Below are positions 16,631-25,107 of a DNA stretch of 64,000 nt, one piece after another. Source of the DNA: Microbacterium sp. Leaf320 (GTDB taxonomy: Bacteria; Actinomycetota; Actinomycetes; Actinomycetales; Microbacteriaceae); NCBI RefSeq assembly GCF_001423485.1, contig NZ_LMOD01000002.1:705890-769889 (forward strand). Reading direction: 5' to 3'. The position numbers and the translations under genes are program-made. The notes under the pieces are model-generated. The model saw only the letters and a list, made by a program, of their open reading frames with translations. It was not told where the DNA came from and did not search any database. How positions within the stretch are numbered: the stretch's first letter is position 1; each line of letters starts with the position of its first letter.

Positions 16631-17661
16631 CCACCCAGGCCGCTCCACGGACTGTGCACTCGCACCGACCCTCCCGATCCCCGCGCTCGCCGTGGGTCGG
16701 GGTGGGGTTCGGCGCTGCGATCGTGGCGGCACTGTTCCTGGTCGACCGGTTCGTGCCGACCCTGTTCGCCGCCAGTCTTCCCGACAGGGCGCAGGACGGC
16801 CTGACGCTCGCGTTGAGTGTGCTGATCGAGGCACTGCCGTTCGTGATCCTCGGCGTGCTGCTGTCGATCGTCGTGCAGGTGTGGCTGCCCGCCGACGTCA
16901 TCCACCGCTGGCTTCCGAAGCGCGCCTGGGCGCGTCGCGCCGTGCTGTCGCTGCTCGGCATGCTGATCCCGGTATGCGAATGCGGCAACGTGCCCTTCGC
17001 CCGCGGCCTGATGATGCGGGGCCTCGCCCCCGCCGAGGCGCTCACCTTCTTGATCGCCGCTCCGATCGTGAACCCGATCGTCATTCTCACCACGCATGCG
17101 GCGTTCGGCTTCGACGACGGCATCCTGGTCGCCCGCCTGATCGGCGGCTACCTGATCGCGAACCTGATCGGCTGGATCTACAGTCGTCACCCCTCGCCCG
17201 ACTCGCTGCTCACGCAGCGGTTCATCGACACGTGCGACCGCGTCACCCATGAACCGGGCACCCCGGTGCGTCGCAGCCTGACCCAGTTCCTCGTCGAGCT
17301 GCGTGCGGTGATGCCGGCGCTCGTGATCGGCTCGGCGCTCGCCGGGGCCGTGCAGGTGCTCATCCCTCGGGACGTGCTGCTGGCGATCGGATCGAACCCG
17401 GTGCTGTCGATCCTCGCGATGATGGCCCTCGCCATGACCGTCGCGATCTGCTCGAACGTCGACGCGTTCTTCGCACTGTCGTTCGCCTCGACGTTCTCCT
17501 CCGGCGCGCTCGTGGCGTTCCTGCTCGTCGGTCCGCTGGTCGACGTCAAGATGCTCGCGCTCATGCGCACGACCTTCACCACTCGCACGCTCGTCGGCAT
17601 CGTGGGCGTCGTGCTCTTCGCCGCTTTCGCGATCGGGATCGGGGTGAACGTCTTTGTCTGA
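16627..17661 (+). CDS. DUF318-family (YraQ/ArsP-like) permease
   Basis: 344 aa. This predicted inner-membrane permease has about eight helices. The family hallmark PVCECGNVPFARGL lies after the third helix, and a second half carries AICSNVDAFFALSFAS. The GTG start overlaps the zur stop (GTGA). Relatives include the arsenite/organoarsenical permease ArsP and uncharacterised YraQ proteins. Its place behind zur and beside a His-rich partner suggests transport of zinc or a zinc-linked compound; this is inference from context. Confidence 0.8.
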   Translation: MTTQAAPRTVHSHRPSRSPRSPWVGVGFGAAIVAALFLVDRFVPTLFAASLPDRAQDGLTLALSVLIEALPFVILGVLLSIVVQVWLPADVIHRWLPKRAWARRAVLSLLGMLIPVCECGNVPFARGLMMRGLAPAEALTFLIAAPIVNPIVILTTHAAFGFDDGILVARLIGGYLIANLIGWIYSRHPSPDSLLTQRFIDTCDRVTHEPGTPVRRSLTQFLVELRAVMPALVIGSALAGAVQVLIPRDVLLAIGSNPVLSILAMMALAMTVAICSNVDAFFALSFASTFSSGALVAFLLVGPLVDVKMLALMRTTFTTRTLVGIVGVVLFAAFAIGIGVNVFV

Positions 17662-18463
17662 TCACGCCCACACCGGCACGCACACCGATCACGAGGCCTC
17701 CCGCGCTCGCGCCCGCGCCCTCGGCTCGCGCTGGCTCGGCATCGGCCTCGCCACCGTCATCTCGGTCGTGACTCTCGGACTCGGTCTCACCGGCCGGCTC
17801 AACCTCTACATCAGCCCGGAGTCGGTGTGGTTCGCGTGCGCCGCGGCCGTCGTGACCCTCGCGGGGGCCATCTGGTCGTGCACGCTGCCGCTCGGCGAAG
17901 AGGACGATCACGGTCACGACCACGGACACGCTCATGACGCGGATGCACCGGCCGCACCGCGCCGCAGCCTCGCCGTCGTCGGCACGGTGACGGGCGGGGT
18001 GATCGCCTCGGGCGTCGTCGTCGCCGCTCTCGTGCTGCCGCCCGCATCGCTGTCGGTCGAGCTCGCGATGTCACGGGTCGGCGAGCAGACCGCGCTGTTC
18101 GCGGGCGCCGACGACGTGACCCTCGGAGTCGCCGACACCTCGACCTTCGGCGTGGGCGACTGGGCGAGCGTGTTCGCGACGGCGACCAACACCGCCGCCT
18201 ACGACGGCAAGACGGTCACCCTGACCGGATTCGTGACCCCCACGGACGCCGATGCGGTCAACCTCACGCGCCTTGTCATCACGCACTGCGTGATCGACGC
18301 GCAGCCGGCGACACTGCCCGTGACGATCGATGCCGGCGAGTTCGACACCGGCCAGTGGGTCGAGATCGAGGGCACGATCAAGGCGGATGCCGACGGATCG
18401 CTGCACGTCGAGCCGAACTCGGTCACGCCGATCGACGAACCGCAGGACCCGTATGAGTACTGA
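17654..18463 (+). CDS. TIGR03943-type membrane protein, partner of the DUF318 permease
   Basis: 269 aa. The N-terminal half has two hydrophobic segments, a His-rich cytoplasmic or loop stretch (EEDDHGHDHGHAHDADA, about 76-95) and a third hydrophobic segment. The soluble C-terminal domain includes VTLTGFVTP and ITHCVIDAQP, whose conserved cysteine is typical of this family. The TTG start overlaps the preceding gene by eight bases; the first residues (MSDHAHTGTHTDH) are also His-rich. These proteins nearly always accompany DUF318 permeases. The histidines suggest metal handling. Confidence 0.75.
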   Translation: MSDHAHTGTHTDHEASRARARALGSRWLGIGLATVISVVTLGLGLTGRLNLYISPESVWFACAAAVVTLAGAIWSCTLPLGEEDDHGHDHGHAHDADAPAAPRRSLAVVGTVTGGVIASGVVVAALVLPPASLSVELAMSRVGEQTALFAGADDVTLGVADTSTFGVGDWASVFATATNTAAYDGKTVTLTGFVTPTDADAVNLTRLVITHCVIDAQPATLPVTIDAGEFDTGQWVEIEGTIKADADGSLHVEPNSVTPIDEPQDPYEY

Positions 18464-20312
18464 CGACGAGCGCCCCGACCTGCCGGCGGCGCCTCGCACG
18501 CGCGCCGAGATGCGCGCCGCCCGCGAGGCCGAGGCGGCCGCGTCGGCTCCCGCGTCTGATGACGACGGCGGAGCCGACCGCGACGAGGCGTCTTCCGCTG
18601 CGGAGCCGCGTTTCGACTCGCCTGCGGCTCGCTCAACGACCGGTGGTGGGGGCGCTGCGGCTCGCCCGAAGGGTGACGAGCGGCCGACGCGTTCGACCTT
18701 CGTCGCGCCGGATGCCGACTCGACGACCACGTTCGCGGCTCACTCCTCGATCGACTACGTGGCCCCCGCTTCCTCTGCGACCGACGAGTCATCCCCGGCA
18801 CCTGAGAAGCGGAAGCCCGCCAAAGCGCCGAAGCCCGCGAAGGAGCCGAAGCCCGCGAAGGAACCGAAGCCGGCCAGGGAGCCCAAGCCCGCGAAGGAGC
18901 CCAAGCCCGCGAAGGAGCCGAAGCCCGATAATCCCGCTTCCCCTCGCGACCGCCGATTCCTCCTGGCCCTCGGCGCCGTGCTCGGCATCCTCGTGCTGGT
19001 CGGCGCCGGACTCGGCGCCGTCAGCCTGACTCAGGGACCGCGCATCACCGAGGTGCAGGTGAACCCGACCGAGGCGATCGAGACCTCGGGCAGTCGCGTC
19101 ATCCTCACGGCGAACCAGTCTCTTGCGGCGATCGACGAGTCCCAGGTGACGGTCGAGCCCGCAGTTCCCTTCACGCTGGATGCGGCCGGCCGCGGCATCG
19201 GCATCCGCTTCACCGTGCCGCTCGACGACGACACCGACTACACCGTGAGCATCGCCGACGCGGTGGGCGCCGGAGGCGGACCCGCCGCGACCCTCACGAC
19301 GAGCTTCTCGACTCCCGCGTCGAGCATCTTCCTGCTGCACCGCGACGTCGAGGGCAAGGACACGATCTTCCGCACCGACCTCTCGGGCGAGGAGGCAGTG
19401 CCGGTGTTCACCGCCGACAGCATCAACGACTTCCGAGCGACGTCGACGCAGCTCGTCGTCTCGCTGGAGGAGGACGAAGGCTCGAAGCTGCTCGTGATGG
19501 ACCGCGAGGGCGGGAACCAGCGCGAGCTGCCGCTCCCCGGGGTCGGCTATGTCGGCGCGATCCAGGTCTCGGACCGCGGCGGACTCGTCGGCTACAGCTA
19601 CTCCGACAAAGAGCTCAGCGATACCGAGGGACGCGCGAGCGTGCTCGTCACCCAGTCGCTCAGCGGTGACGACGAGCCCGTCGTCACCGAGGTCGGCGGC
19701 ACAGAGGCGAACATCTTCGTCTGGCAGTTCGTGCCCGACACCGCCGCGGTGCTCTTCATCGACTTCGACGGTGCACTGTCGCTGGTCGATCGCTCGACAG
19801 ATGCCGGTGTGCAGTCCCTCGGGCTCGCGACGACGATCCAGGGCGTCTCCCGCGGCACGTACACGGCCATCGTGGAGCGCCTCGACGGCACGGTCGTCGA
19901 GCTGAACCTCACCGACGGCACGGAGGTGCCGCTCGAGGCATCGGATCCCGACTACGGAACCGCCACCACGATCACGCCGTTCCCGGGAGGAACGCTGCGT
20001 CACGTCGTCGCGCGGGCCGCTGACGGCATGCCGACGGGTCAGGCGGTCGTGCGGGTCGACGACGACGGAAAGGCGACCCCGCTGGTCGAGGTCGATTCGA
20101 CGGATTCGATCCTGCAGGCCTGCGCCTCGCCGAGCGGGCAGTACGCCGCGGTCGTGATCGCTCCCGACCTCGCAGACAACCCCTACGACCAGATGCTGCT
20201 GCCTCTGCCGCAGAACCTCGAGACGCACCTGCTCGACCTGCGCACCGGAGACGAGATCGTGGCCCTCACCGGCTTCGACGCCTCGTGGTGCCAGACGGCT
20301 CCGCAGTTCTAG
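18453..20312 (+). CDS. Single-pass membrane protein with Lys/Pro repeat and extracytoplasmic domain
   Basis: 619 aa. The cytoplasmic N-terminal region is acidic and low-complexity. It is followed by a basic AKEPKP hexapeptide repeat (about 121-159), one transmembrane helix (about 169-193) and a large exported domain. That domain begins with an Ig-like segment (VQVNPTEAIETSGSRVILTA) and continues as probable beta-propeller-like sequence (SIFLLHRDVEGKDTIFRTDL and following). The ATG overlaps the previous stop by 11 bases. A family-A intergenic repeat appears to be embedded in the coding region (18609-18643). No enzymatic motif is visible and the function is unknown. Confidence 0.75.
   Translation: MSTDDERPDLPAAPRTRAEMRAAREAEAAASAPASDDDGGADRDEASSAAEPRFDSPAARSTTGGGGAAARPKGDERPTRSTFVAPDADSTTTFAAHSSIDYVAPASSATDESSPAPEKRKPAKAPKPAKEPKPAKEPKPAREPKPAKEPKPAKEPKPDNPASPRDRRFLLALGAVLGILVLVGAGLGAVSLTQGPRITEVQVNPTEAIETSGSRVILTANQSLAAIDESQVTVEPAVPFTLDAAGRGIGIRFTVPLDDDTDYTVSIADAVGAGGGPAATLTTSFSTPASSIFLLHRDVEGKDTIFRTDLSGEEAVPVFTADSINDFRATSTQLVVSLEEDEGSKLLVMDREGGNQRELPLPGVGYVGAIQVSDRGGLVGYSYSDKELSDTEGRASVLVTQSLSGDDEPVVTEVGGTEANIFVWQFVPDTAAVLFIDFDGALSLVDRSTDAGVQSLGLATTIQGVSRGTYTAIVERLDGTVVELNLTDGTEVPLEASDPDYGTATTITPFPGGTLRHVVARAADGMPTGQAVVRVDDDGKATPLVEVDSTDSILQACASPSGQYAAVVIAPDLADNPYDQMLLPLPQNLETHLLDLRTGDEIVALTGFDASWCQTAPQF
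18609..18643. repeat. Family A repeat embedded in a coding sequence
   Basis: CGTTTCGACTCGCCTGCGGC followed by TCGCTCAACGACCGG matches the intergenic copy at 11441 (CGTTTCG-CTCG... GCTCRACGACCGG). Here it is read in frame as RFDSPAARSTTG within the disordered N-terminal region of the 619-aa protein. Confidence 0.6.
18814..18929 (+). repeat. 18-base tandem repeat encoding AKEPKP
   Basis: About six imperfect copies of an 18-base unit (GCGAAGGAGCCGAAGCCC) encode a Lys/Pro-rich linker just before the transmembrane helix. Copy number is likely to vary between strains. Its positive charge on the cytoplasmic side would help set membrane topology. Confidence 0.85.
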
Positions 20313-20317
20313 ACGCC

Positions 20318-21013
20318 ATGTCGTCGGATCCGCTGCACCGCGCCACCCGCGCCGAGCTGAGCGGGCTGGCGGTCGATGTCGCCCCGCTGCTGCTCGGGGC
20401 CGAGCTGCGCACGGTCGTCGCGGGCTCCGAGGTGCGCATCCGGCTCACCGAGGTCGAGGCCTATCACGGGCATGGCACCGGAACCCGGGCCGACCCGGGT
20501 TCGCACGCGCGCATGGGCCGCACCGCACGCAATGCGACGATGTGGGGCGAGCCGGGGCATCTGTACGTCTACCTCAGTCACGGCATCCATTCGTGCGTCA
20601 ACGTCGTGTGCGGGCCGGAGGGTCAGGCGGGTGGAATCCTGATGCGCGCGGGCGAGATCGTCTCGGGGGTGGATGCCGTCGCGGTGCGCCGCGGCGCGAA
20701 GACGCCTCTCACGAAGACCGCGCTGCGTGACCTCGCCCGCGGGCCCGGGCGATTCGGACAGGCGGTGGGGCTGCGGCATCCGATCCACGACGGCATCGAT
20801 GCGGTCACCGGCGAGGAGTTCGAGGGCGCCCGCGCCGAGCTGTGGCTGCGTGACGAACCGATCACCGACGTGGCGACCGGGCCGCGTGTCGGGGTGGCGG
20901 GCATCGCCGGCACCGCGGCGTTCCCCTGGCGGTTCTGGATCGCGGGCGACCCGACGGTCTCGCCGTTCCGCTGGGGGAGAGGGGCTCAGACCGAGTCCCT
21001 CGACCACGCCTGA
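20318..21013 (+). CDS. DNA-3-methyladenine glycosylase (AAG/MPG family)
   Basis: 231 aa. This base-excision-repair enzyme removes alkylated purines. The catalytic region LTEVEAYHG places the water-activating glutamate at E45 or E47. The family segment HLYVYLSHGIHSCVNVV and the loop RNATMWGEPG are present. The start lies only five bases after the preceding stop, so it may be co-transcribed with the membrane protein. There is no sign of truncation. Confidence 0.88.
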   Translation: MSSDPLHRATRAELSGLAVDVAPLLLGAELRTVVAGSEVRIRLTEVEAYHGHGTGTRADPGSHARMGRTARNATMWGEPGHLYVYLSHGIHSCVNVVCGPEGQAGGILMRAGEIVSGVDAVAVRRGAKTPLTKTALRDLARGPGRFGQAVGLRHPIHDGIDAVTGEEFEGARAELWLRDEPITDVATGPRVGVAGIAGTAAFPWRFWIAGDPTVSPFRWGRGAQTESLDHA

Positions 21014-21020
21014 GCCCGGG

Positions 21021-22031
21021 TCAGGCCGAGTCTCTCCACACCACCGGCGTCGGCAGCATGATGCCCTCGCGGGGGCGCTGATCGTCGCGCAGCTGCGCGA
21101 GCACGGATGCTGCGGCCGCGGCCCCGAGCCCTTCGGCCGGCTGGTCGACGGTCGAGAGCAGCGGGGTGGTGCGCGTCGCCCAGCTGCTGTTGTCGAAGCC
21201 GACCACGCCCACATCCTCCGGCACGCGGCGCCCGGCTTCGCGAAGCGCCCACATCGCGCCCGCCGCGACCGCATCGGAGGCAGCGAACACGCCGTCGATG
21301 TCGGGCGCTCGCTCGAGCAGCCGGGTCATGGCCGCTGCGCCATCGGCGTAGGAGTACAGCGGCACCTCCTCGACGAGATCCGCGTCGAACGCGTCGCCGA
21401 GCGCGTCGGTGAAGCCCGCGAGGCGATCGGTGCCCGAGTCGCGGTCGAGGGCGGCGGCGATCATGCCGACCCGTGTGCGCCCGGTGGCGATCAGCCGTGA
21501 CGTCACGGCCTGCGCGGCGCCGCGATTGTCGACGCCGACCCAGGCGGCATCGACATCGGGCGGGTGTCCGACGTAGGCGACGGGCAGGTCGAGCCGCATG
21601 ACGGCCTTGGTGATCGGGTCCTGTGCTCGTGCCGAGACGATGACGGCTCCGTCGACGAAACCGCCGTTCAGATACCGGGCGACGCGCTCGGTGTCTCGCT
21701 CGGAATCCACCACGAGGCACACCATCTGGTAGTCGGCCTCAGACAGCGTCTCGTTGGTGCCGAGCATGATCGCGCCGATGTTGGGGTCTTCGAGGAACAG
21801 CGCGTGCGGCTCGTGCACGATGAACGCGATGGCCTGCGTGCGCTGGCGCACGAGGTTCTGGGCCGCGGTGTTCGGCACGTAGCCGACCTCCCGGATCGCG
21901 TCTTCGATGGCGGTGCGTGCGGAGTCCGACACGTAGCCGCCGTTGATCACGCGGCTCACGGTTCCTCTCGAGACCCCGGCCACGCGCGCCACGTCGTGCA
22001 CGGTGCTGCGACGACGCGCGGAAGTACTCAT
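21021..22031 (-). CDS. LacI-family transcriptional regulator
   Basis: 336 aa. The N-terminal helix-turn-helix is STVHDVARVAGVSRGTVSRV with hinge region SDSARTAIEDAIREVGY. It is followed by a periplasmic-binding-protein-like sugar sensor (about 65-330). It is divergent from the GH42 gene, and two matching palindromic operators lie in the shared region. TAGGCT (22039-22044 read on the minus strand) ends seven bases before the ATG, so the mRNA is probably leaderless. It should repress the galactoside operon until its inducer is present. Confidence 0.9.
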   Translation of the reverse strand: MSTSARRRSTVHDVARVAGVSRGTVSRVINGGYVSDSARTAIEDAIREVGYVPNTAAQNLVRQRTQAIAFIVHEPHALFLEDPNIGAIMLGTNETLSEADYQMVCLVVDSERDTERVARYLNGGFVDGAVIVSARAQDPITKAVMRLDLPVAYVGHPPDVDAAWVGVDNRGAAQAVTSRLIATGRTRVGMIAAALDRDSGTDRLAGFTDALGDAFDADLVEEVPLYSYADGAAAMTRLLERAPDIDGVFAASDAVAAGAMWALREAGRRVPEDVGVVGFDNSSWATRTTPLLSTVDQPAEGLGAAAAASVLAQLRDDQRPREGIMLPTPVVWRDSA

Positions 22032-22086
22032 GATCGACAGCCTAGCGACCTGGACTTGACGGGATTCGCGAAGACATGCGACGATG

Positions 22087-22100
22087 TGTGCACGTTCACA
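22087..22100. promoter_or_regulatory. LacI-type operator O1
   Basis: TGTGCACGTTCACA is a near-perfect palindrome with the central CG typical of LacI-family sites. Its centre is 46 bp from the second operator, about four helical turns, so a tetramer or two dimers could bind on the same face of the DNA. Confidence 0.75.
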
Positions 22101-22132
22101 GAAATCCCGATCGCTGCTTTCATGCCGCGAGC

Positions 22133-22146
22133 TGTGCACGTGCACA
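22133..22146. promoter_or_regulatory. LacI-type operator O2
   Basis: TGTGCACGTGCACA is a perfect 14-base palindrome lying immediately upstream of the GH42 ribosome binding site. It differs from O1 at one position. Binding here would block transcription of the galactoside operon. Confidence 0.8.
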
Positions 22147-22171
22147 CATGAACCGCAAAGGAGCGTCACCG

Positions 22172-24181
22172 ATGGCCGCCGCTGTGTCCGACCGCATCGC
22201 CACCCTCTCCGCAGGGCGCGGCCTCGTCTTCGGATGCGACTACAACCCGGAGCAGTGGGGCCGCAGCGTCTGGCCCGAAGACGTTCGTCTCATGCAGCAG
22301 GCCGGCGTCGGACTCGTGGCGATCAACATCTTCGGCTGGTCGTCGATCAACCCGGCCAGGGGAGTGTGGGACTTCACCGCGCTCGACGAGATCGTCGGGC
22401 TTCTGCACGAGGGCGGCATCCGCATCAACCTCGGCACCGGCACTGCGTCTCCCGCACCGTGGCTCACCGCGCAGCATCCCGAGATCCTGCCGGTCGGCGA
22501 AGACGGCACCGTCTTCCAGCAGGGCGGCCGCCAGGGCTACTGCCCGAGCTCGCCTCTCTTCCGCGCCTACGCCGCCGAGGTCGTCACCCGCGTCGTCGAG
22601 CGCTACGGCGACCACCCCGCCGTGTCGCTCTGGCACGTGTCGAACGAACTGGGCTGCCACAACGCGCTCTGCTACTGCGACACCAGTGCCGAGGCGTTCC
22701 GCGGCTGGCTGCGCGATCGCTACGACGACATCGACGCGCTCAACCGCGCATGGGGCACGACCTTCTGGAGCCAGCGGTACAGCGACTTCGACGACGTGCG
22801 CGTGCCCGGCCAGGCCCTCTCGCTGCGCAATCCGGGTCAGATCCTCGACTTCCAGCGGTTCAGCTCCGACGAGCAGCTCGCGCTCTACCGCGCCGAGGCT
22901 GAGATCCTGCGCGAGCGCAGCGACGTGCCGGTCACGACCAACTTCATGGTCACCGCTCACATCCGCAACCTCGACTACTGGTCGTGGGCGGCCGAGATGG
23001 ATCTGATCGCCAACGACCACTACCTCGACCGCCGCCTCGACGACGCGCGGGGAGAGCTCTCGTTCGCCGCCGACCTCACCCGCGGCCTCGCGCAGGGTGC
23101 GCCGTGGCTGCTGATGGAGACCTCGACCGGCGCCGTGAACTGGCAGCCGTACAACCTCGCCAAGGCCCCGGGCGAGATGCAGCGCAACATCGCCTCGCAC
23201 GTCGCCCGTGGTGCCGACGGCATCTGCTTCTTCCAGTGGCGCGCGTCGACGCAGGGTGCCGAGAAGTACCACACCGCCCTCGTGCCCCACGCGGGTGAGG
23301 ACTCCGACCAGTGGCGCGAGGTCGTCGAGCTCGGCGGTCTGCTCGATCGCCTCGGCGAGGTCGCCGGTACCCGTGTCGCCGCCGACGCCGCTCTGCTCTT
23401 CTCCTGGGAGAGCTGGTGGGCAACCGAGAACGAGGGCCGCCCGAGCGAGGCGCTCACCTACCTCGGCCAGGTGCACGCAGCCCACGCGGCGCTGTCGGAT
23501 GCCGGTGTCACCACCGACGTCGTCCGTCCAGGCGCAGACCTCGACGGCTACCGCCTGCTGATCGTTCCGGCTCTGCACCTCATCAGCGACGCGGATGCCG
23601 TGGCCATCGCCCGCGCGGTCGAGAACGGCGCCACGGCTCTCATCACCTTCTACAGCGGCATCGTCGATGAGGAAGATCGCGTGCGCACCGGCGGCTACCC
23701 CGGAGCGTTCCGCGACCTGCTCGGCATCCGCTCGGAGGAGTTCGCCCCGCTGCTTCCCGGAGAGACCGTGTTCCTCACCGACGGCACGAGCGGATCGGTA
23801 TGGGCTGAGCGACTCAAGACGACGGATGCCGAGACCGTGGCGTCGTTCGCCGACGGTCCCGCCGCAGGCGGCCCCGCACTCACCCGTCGCGAGGCGGGGA
23901 AGGGCTCGGCCTGGTTCGTCGCCACGCAGCCCGACCGCATCGCATACCGCGATCTGATCGCCCGCCTCGCTTCGGATGCGGGCATCGCGCCGATCCCCGG
24001 TGCCGACCGCGACGTCGAGGTCGTGCGTCGCACCGGCGGCGCCGGCTCGTTCCTGTTCGTCATCAACCACGGCGACTCCGCCGCCGAGATCGGCGTCACG
24101 GGGCACGACCTCGTCACCGACGCCCCCGCCACCGGCTTCGTCCCGGCAGGCGGAGTCCGCATCATCAAGGAGGATGTATGA
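22172..24181 (+). CDS. GH42 beta-galactosidase
   Basis: 669 aa, with no signal peptide, so cytoplasmic. The (beta/alpha)8 barrel carries acid/base E159 in WHVSNELGCHN and nucleophile E316 in LLMETSTGAVNW. Cysteines C124, C162, C167 and C169 match the metal-binding cluster of GH42 enzymes. A trimerisation/beta-galactosidase-like domain follows the barrel. I chose the ATG at 22172 because AAAGGAG lies eight bases upstream; an in-frame ATG at 22148 precedes the ribosome binding site. It hydrolyses imported beta-galactosides, and its stop overlaps the first permease gene (ATGA). Confidence 0.92.
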   Translation: MAAAVSDRIATLSAGRGLVFGCDYNPEQWGRSVWPEDVRLMQQAGVGLVAINIFGWSSINPARGVWDFTALDEIVGLLHEGGIRINLGTGTASPAPWLTAQHPEILPVGEDGTVFQQGGRQGYCPSSPLFRAYAAEVVTRVVERYGDHPAVSLWHVSNELGCHNALCYCDTSAEAFRGWLRDRYDDIDALNRAWGTTFWSQRYSDFDDVRVPGQALSLRNPGQILDFQRFSSDEQLALYRAEAEILRERSDVPVTTNFMVTAHIRNLDYWSWAAEMDLIANDHYLDRRLDDARGELSFAADLTRGLAQGAPWLLMETSTGAVNWQPYNLAKAPGEMQRNIASHVARGADGICFFQWRASTQGAEKYHTALVPHAGEDSDQWREVVELGGLLDRLGEVAGTRVAADAALLFSWESWWATENEGRPSEALTYLGQVHAAHAALSDAGVTTDVVRPGADLDGYRLLIVPALHLISDADAVAIARAVENGATALITFYSGIVDEEDRVRTGGYPGAFRDLLGIRSEEFAPLLPGETVFLTDGTSGSVWAERLKTTDAETVASFADGPAAGGPALTRREAGKGSAWFVATQPDRIAYRDLIARLASDAGIAPIPGADRDVEVVRRTGGAGSFLFVINHGDSAAEIGVTGHDLVTDAPATGFVPAGGVRIIKEDV

Positions 24182-25107
24182 CCACCACGCTCACCGCTCC
24201 GGCGGTCGCCTCGGCGCCGAAGGCGCAGGGACGGCGCCGACGCATCCCGCACAAGGGCGCCATCGCCTTCCTGATCGTGCCGTTCGGCATCCTGTTCCTC
24301 CTCTTCTACGTGGTGCCGATCGCCTACGCGTTCTGGCAGTCGCTGCTCGTCGTCGAGCGTGACGGCACGTTCGGCAAGGCCGAGCAGGTGTTCGGCGGCT
24401 TCGCCCAATACGTGCTCGTCTTCCAGAACGAGGCGTTCTGGGCCTCGATGGGGCGGATGCTGACCTTCGGTGTCGTGCAGGTGCCGGTCATGCTCGGCCT
24501 CGCCCTGCTGTTCGCGCTGCTGCTCGATTCGCCGCTCGTGCGGGGCAAGCGCTTCTTCCGCCTCGCGTTCTTCGTGCCCTACGCGGTGCCCGGTGTCATC
24601 GCCGCGATCATGTGGGGTTCGCTGTTCTCGCCCAACCTGTCGCCGTTCACCGCCATCACCAGGAACATCGACTTCCTCGGAGCCGACCTCGTGCTGTGGT
24701 CGATCGCGAACGTCGTCACCTGGGTCTACGTCGGCTACAACATGCTGATCATCTACTCGGCGCTGCTGTCGATCCCGCAGGAGCTCTACGAGGCGGCGAT
24801 CCTCGACGGCGCAGGCCAGTGGCGCATCGCCTGGTCGATCAAGATCCCGCTGGTGCGCCCGGCGATCGTGATGACCGCGATCTTCTCGATCATCGGCACG
24901 CTGCAGCTGCTCGCCGAACCCCAGGTGTTCCGCTCGTTCAGCTCGGCGGTCACGAGCACCTTCACCCCGAACATGACCGTGTACGCGACGGCATCCATCC
25001 CGAACACGAACCTGGCGGCCGCCTTCTCGGTCGTGCTCGCCGTGACGACCTTCGTGCTGTCGTTCGGATTCATGAAGTACATGCAGCGCAAGGAGCAGAA
25101 CGCATGA
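24178..25107 (+). CDS. Galactoside ABC transporter permease 1
   Basis: 309 aa. This is a MalF/LacF-type permease with six transmembrane helices and EAA loop EAAILDGAGQWRIAWSIKIP. It overlaps the GH42 gene and the next permease gene by ATGA, so the products are likely coupled in translation. It forms half of the membrane channel of the galactoside importer. Confidence 0.9.
   Translation: MTTTLTAPAVASAPKAQGRRRRIPHKGAIAFLIVPFGILFLLFYVVPIAYAFWQSLLVVERDGTFGKAEQVFGGFAQYVLVFQNEAFWASMGRMLTFGVVQVPVMLGLALLFALLLDSPLVRGKRFFRLAFFVPYAVPGVIAAIMWGSLFSPNLSPFTAITRNIDFLGADLVLWSIANVVTWVYVGYNMLIIYSALLSIPQELYEAAILDGAGQWRIAWSIKIPLVRPAIVMTAIFSIIGTLQLLAEPQVFRSFSSAVTSTFTPNMTVYATASIPNTNLAAAFSVVLAVTTFVLSFGFMKYMQRKEQNA

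Noticed and set aside
18814-18929. Possible CRISPR-like array
   Set aside because: The 18-base units are contiguous and coding (AKEPKP), with no spacers.
22166-24106. 646-codon antisense frame over GH42
   Set aside because: Shadow of a well-supported glycosidase; no start signal or domain.
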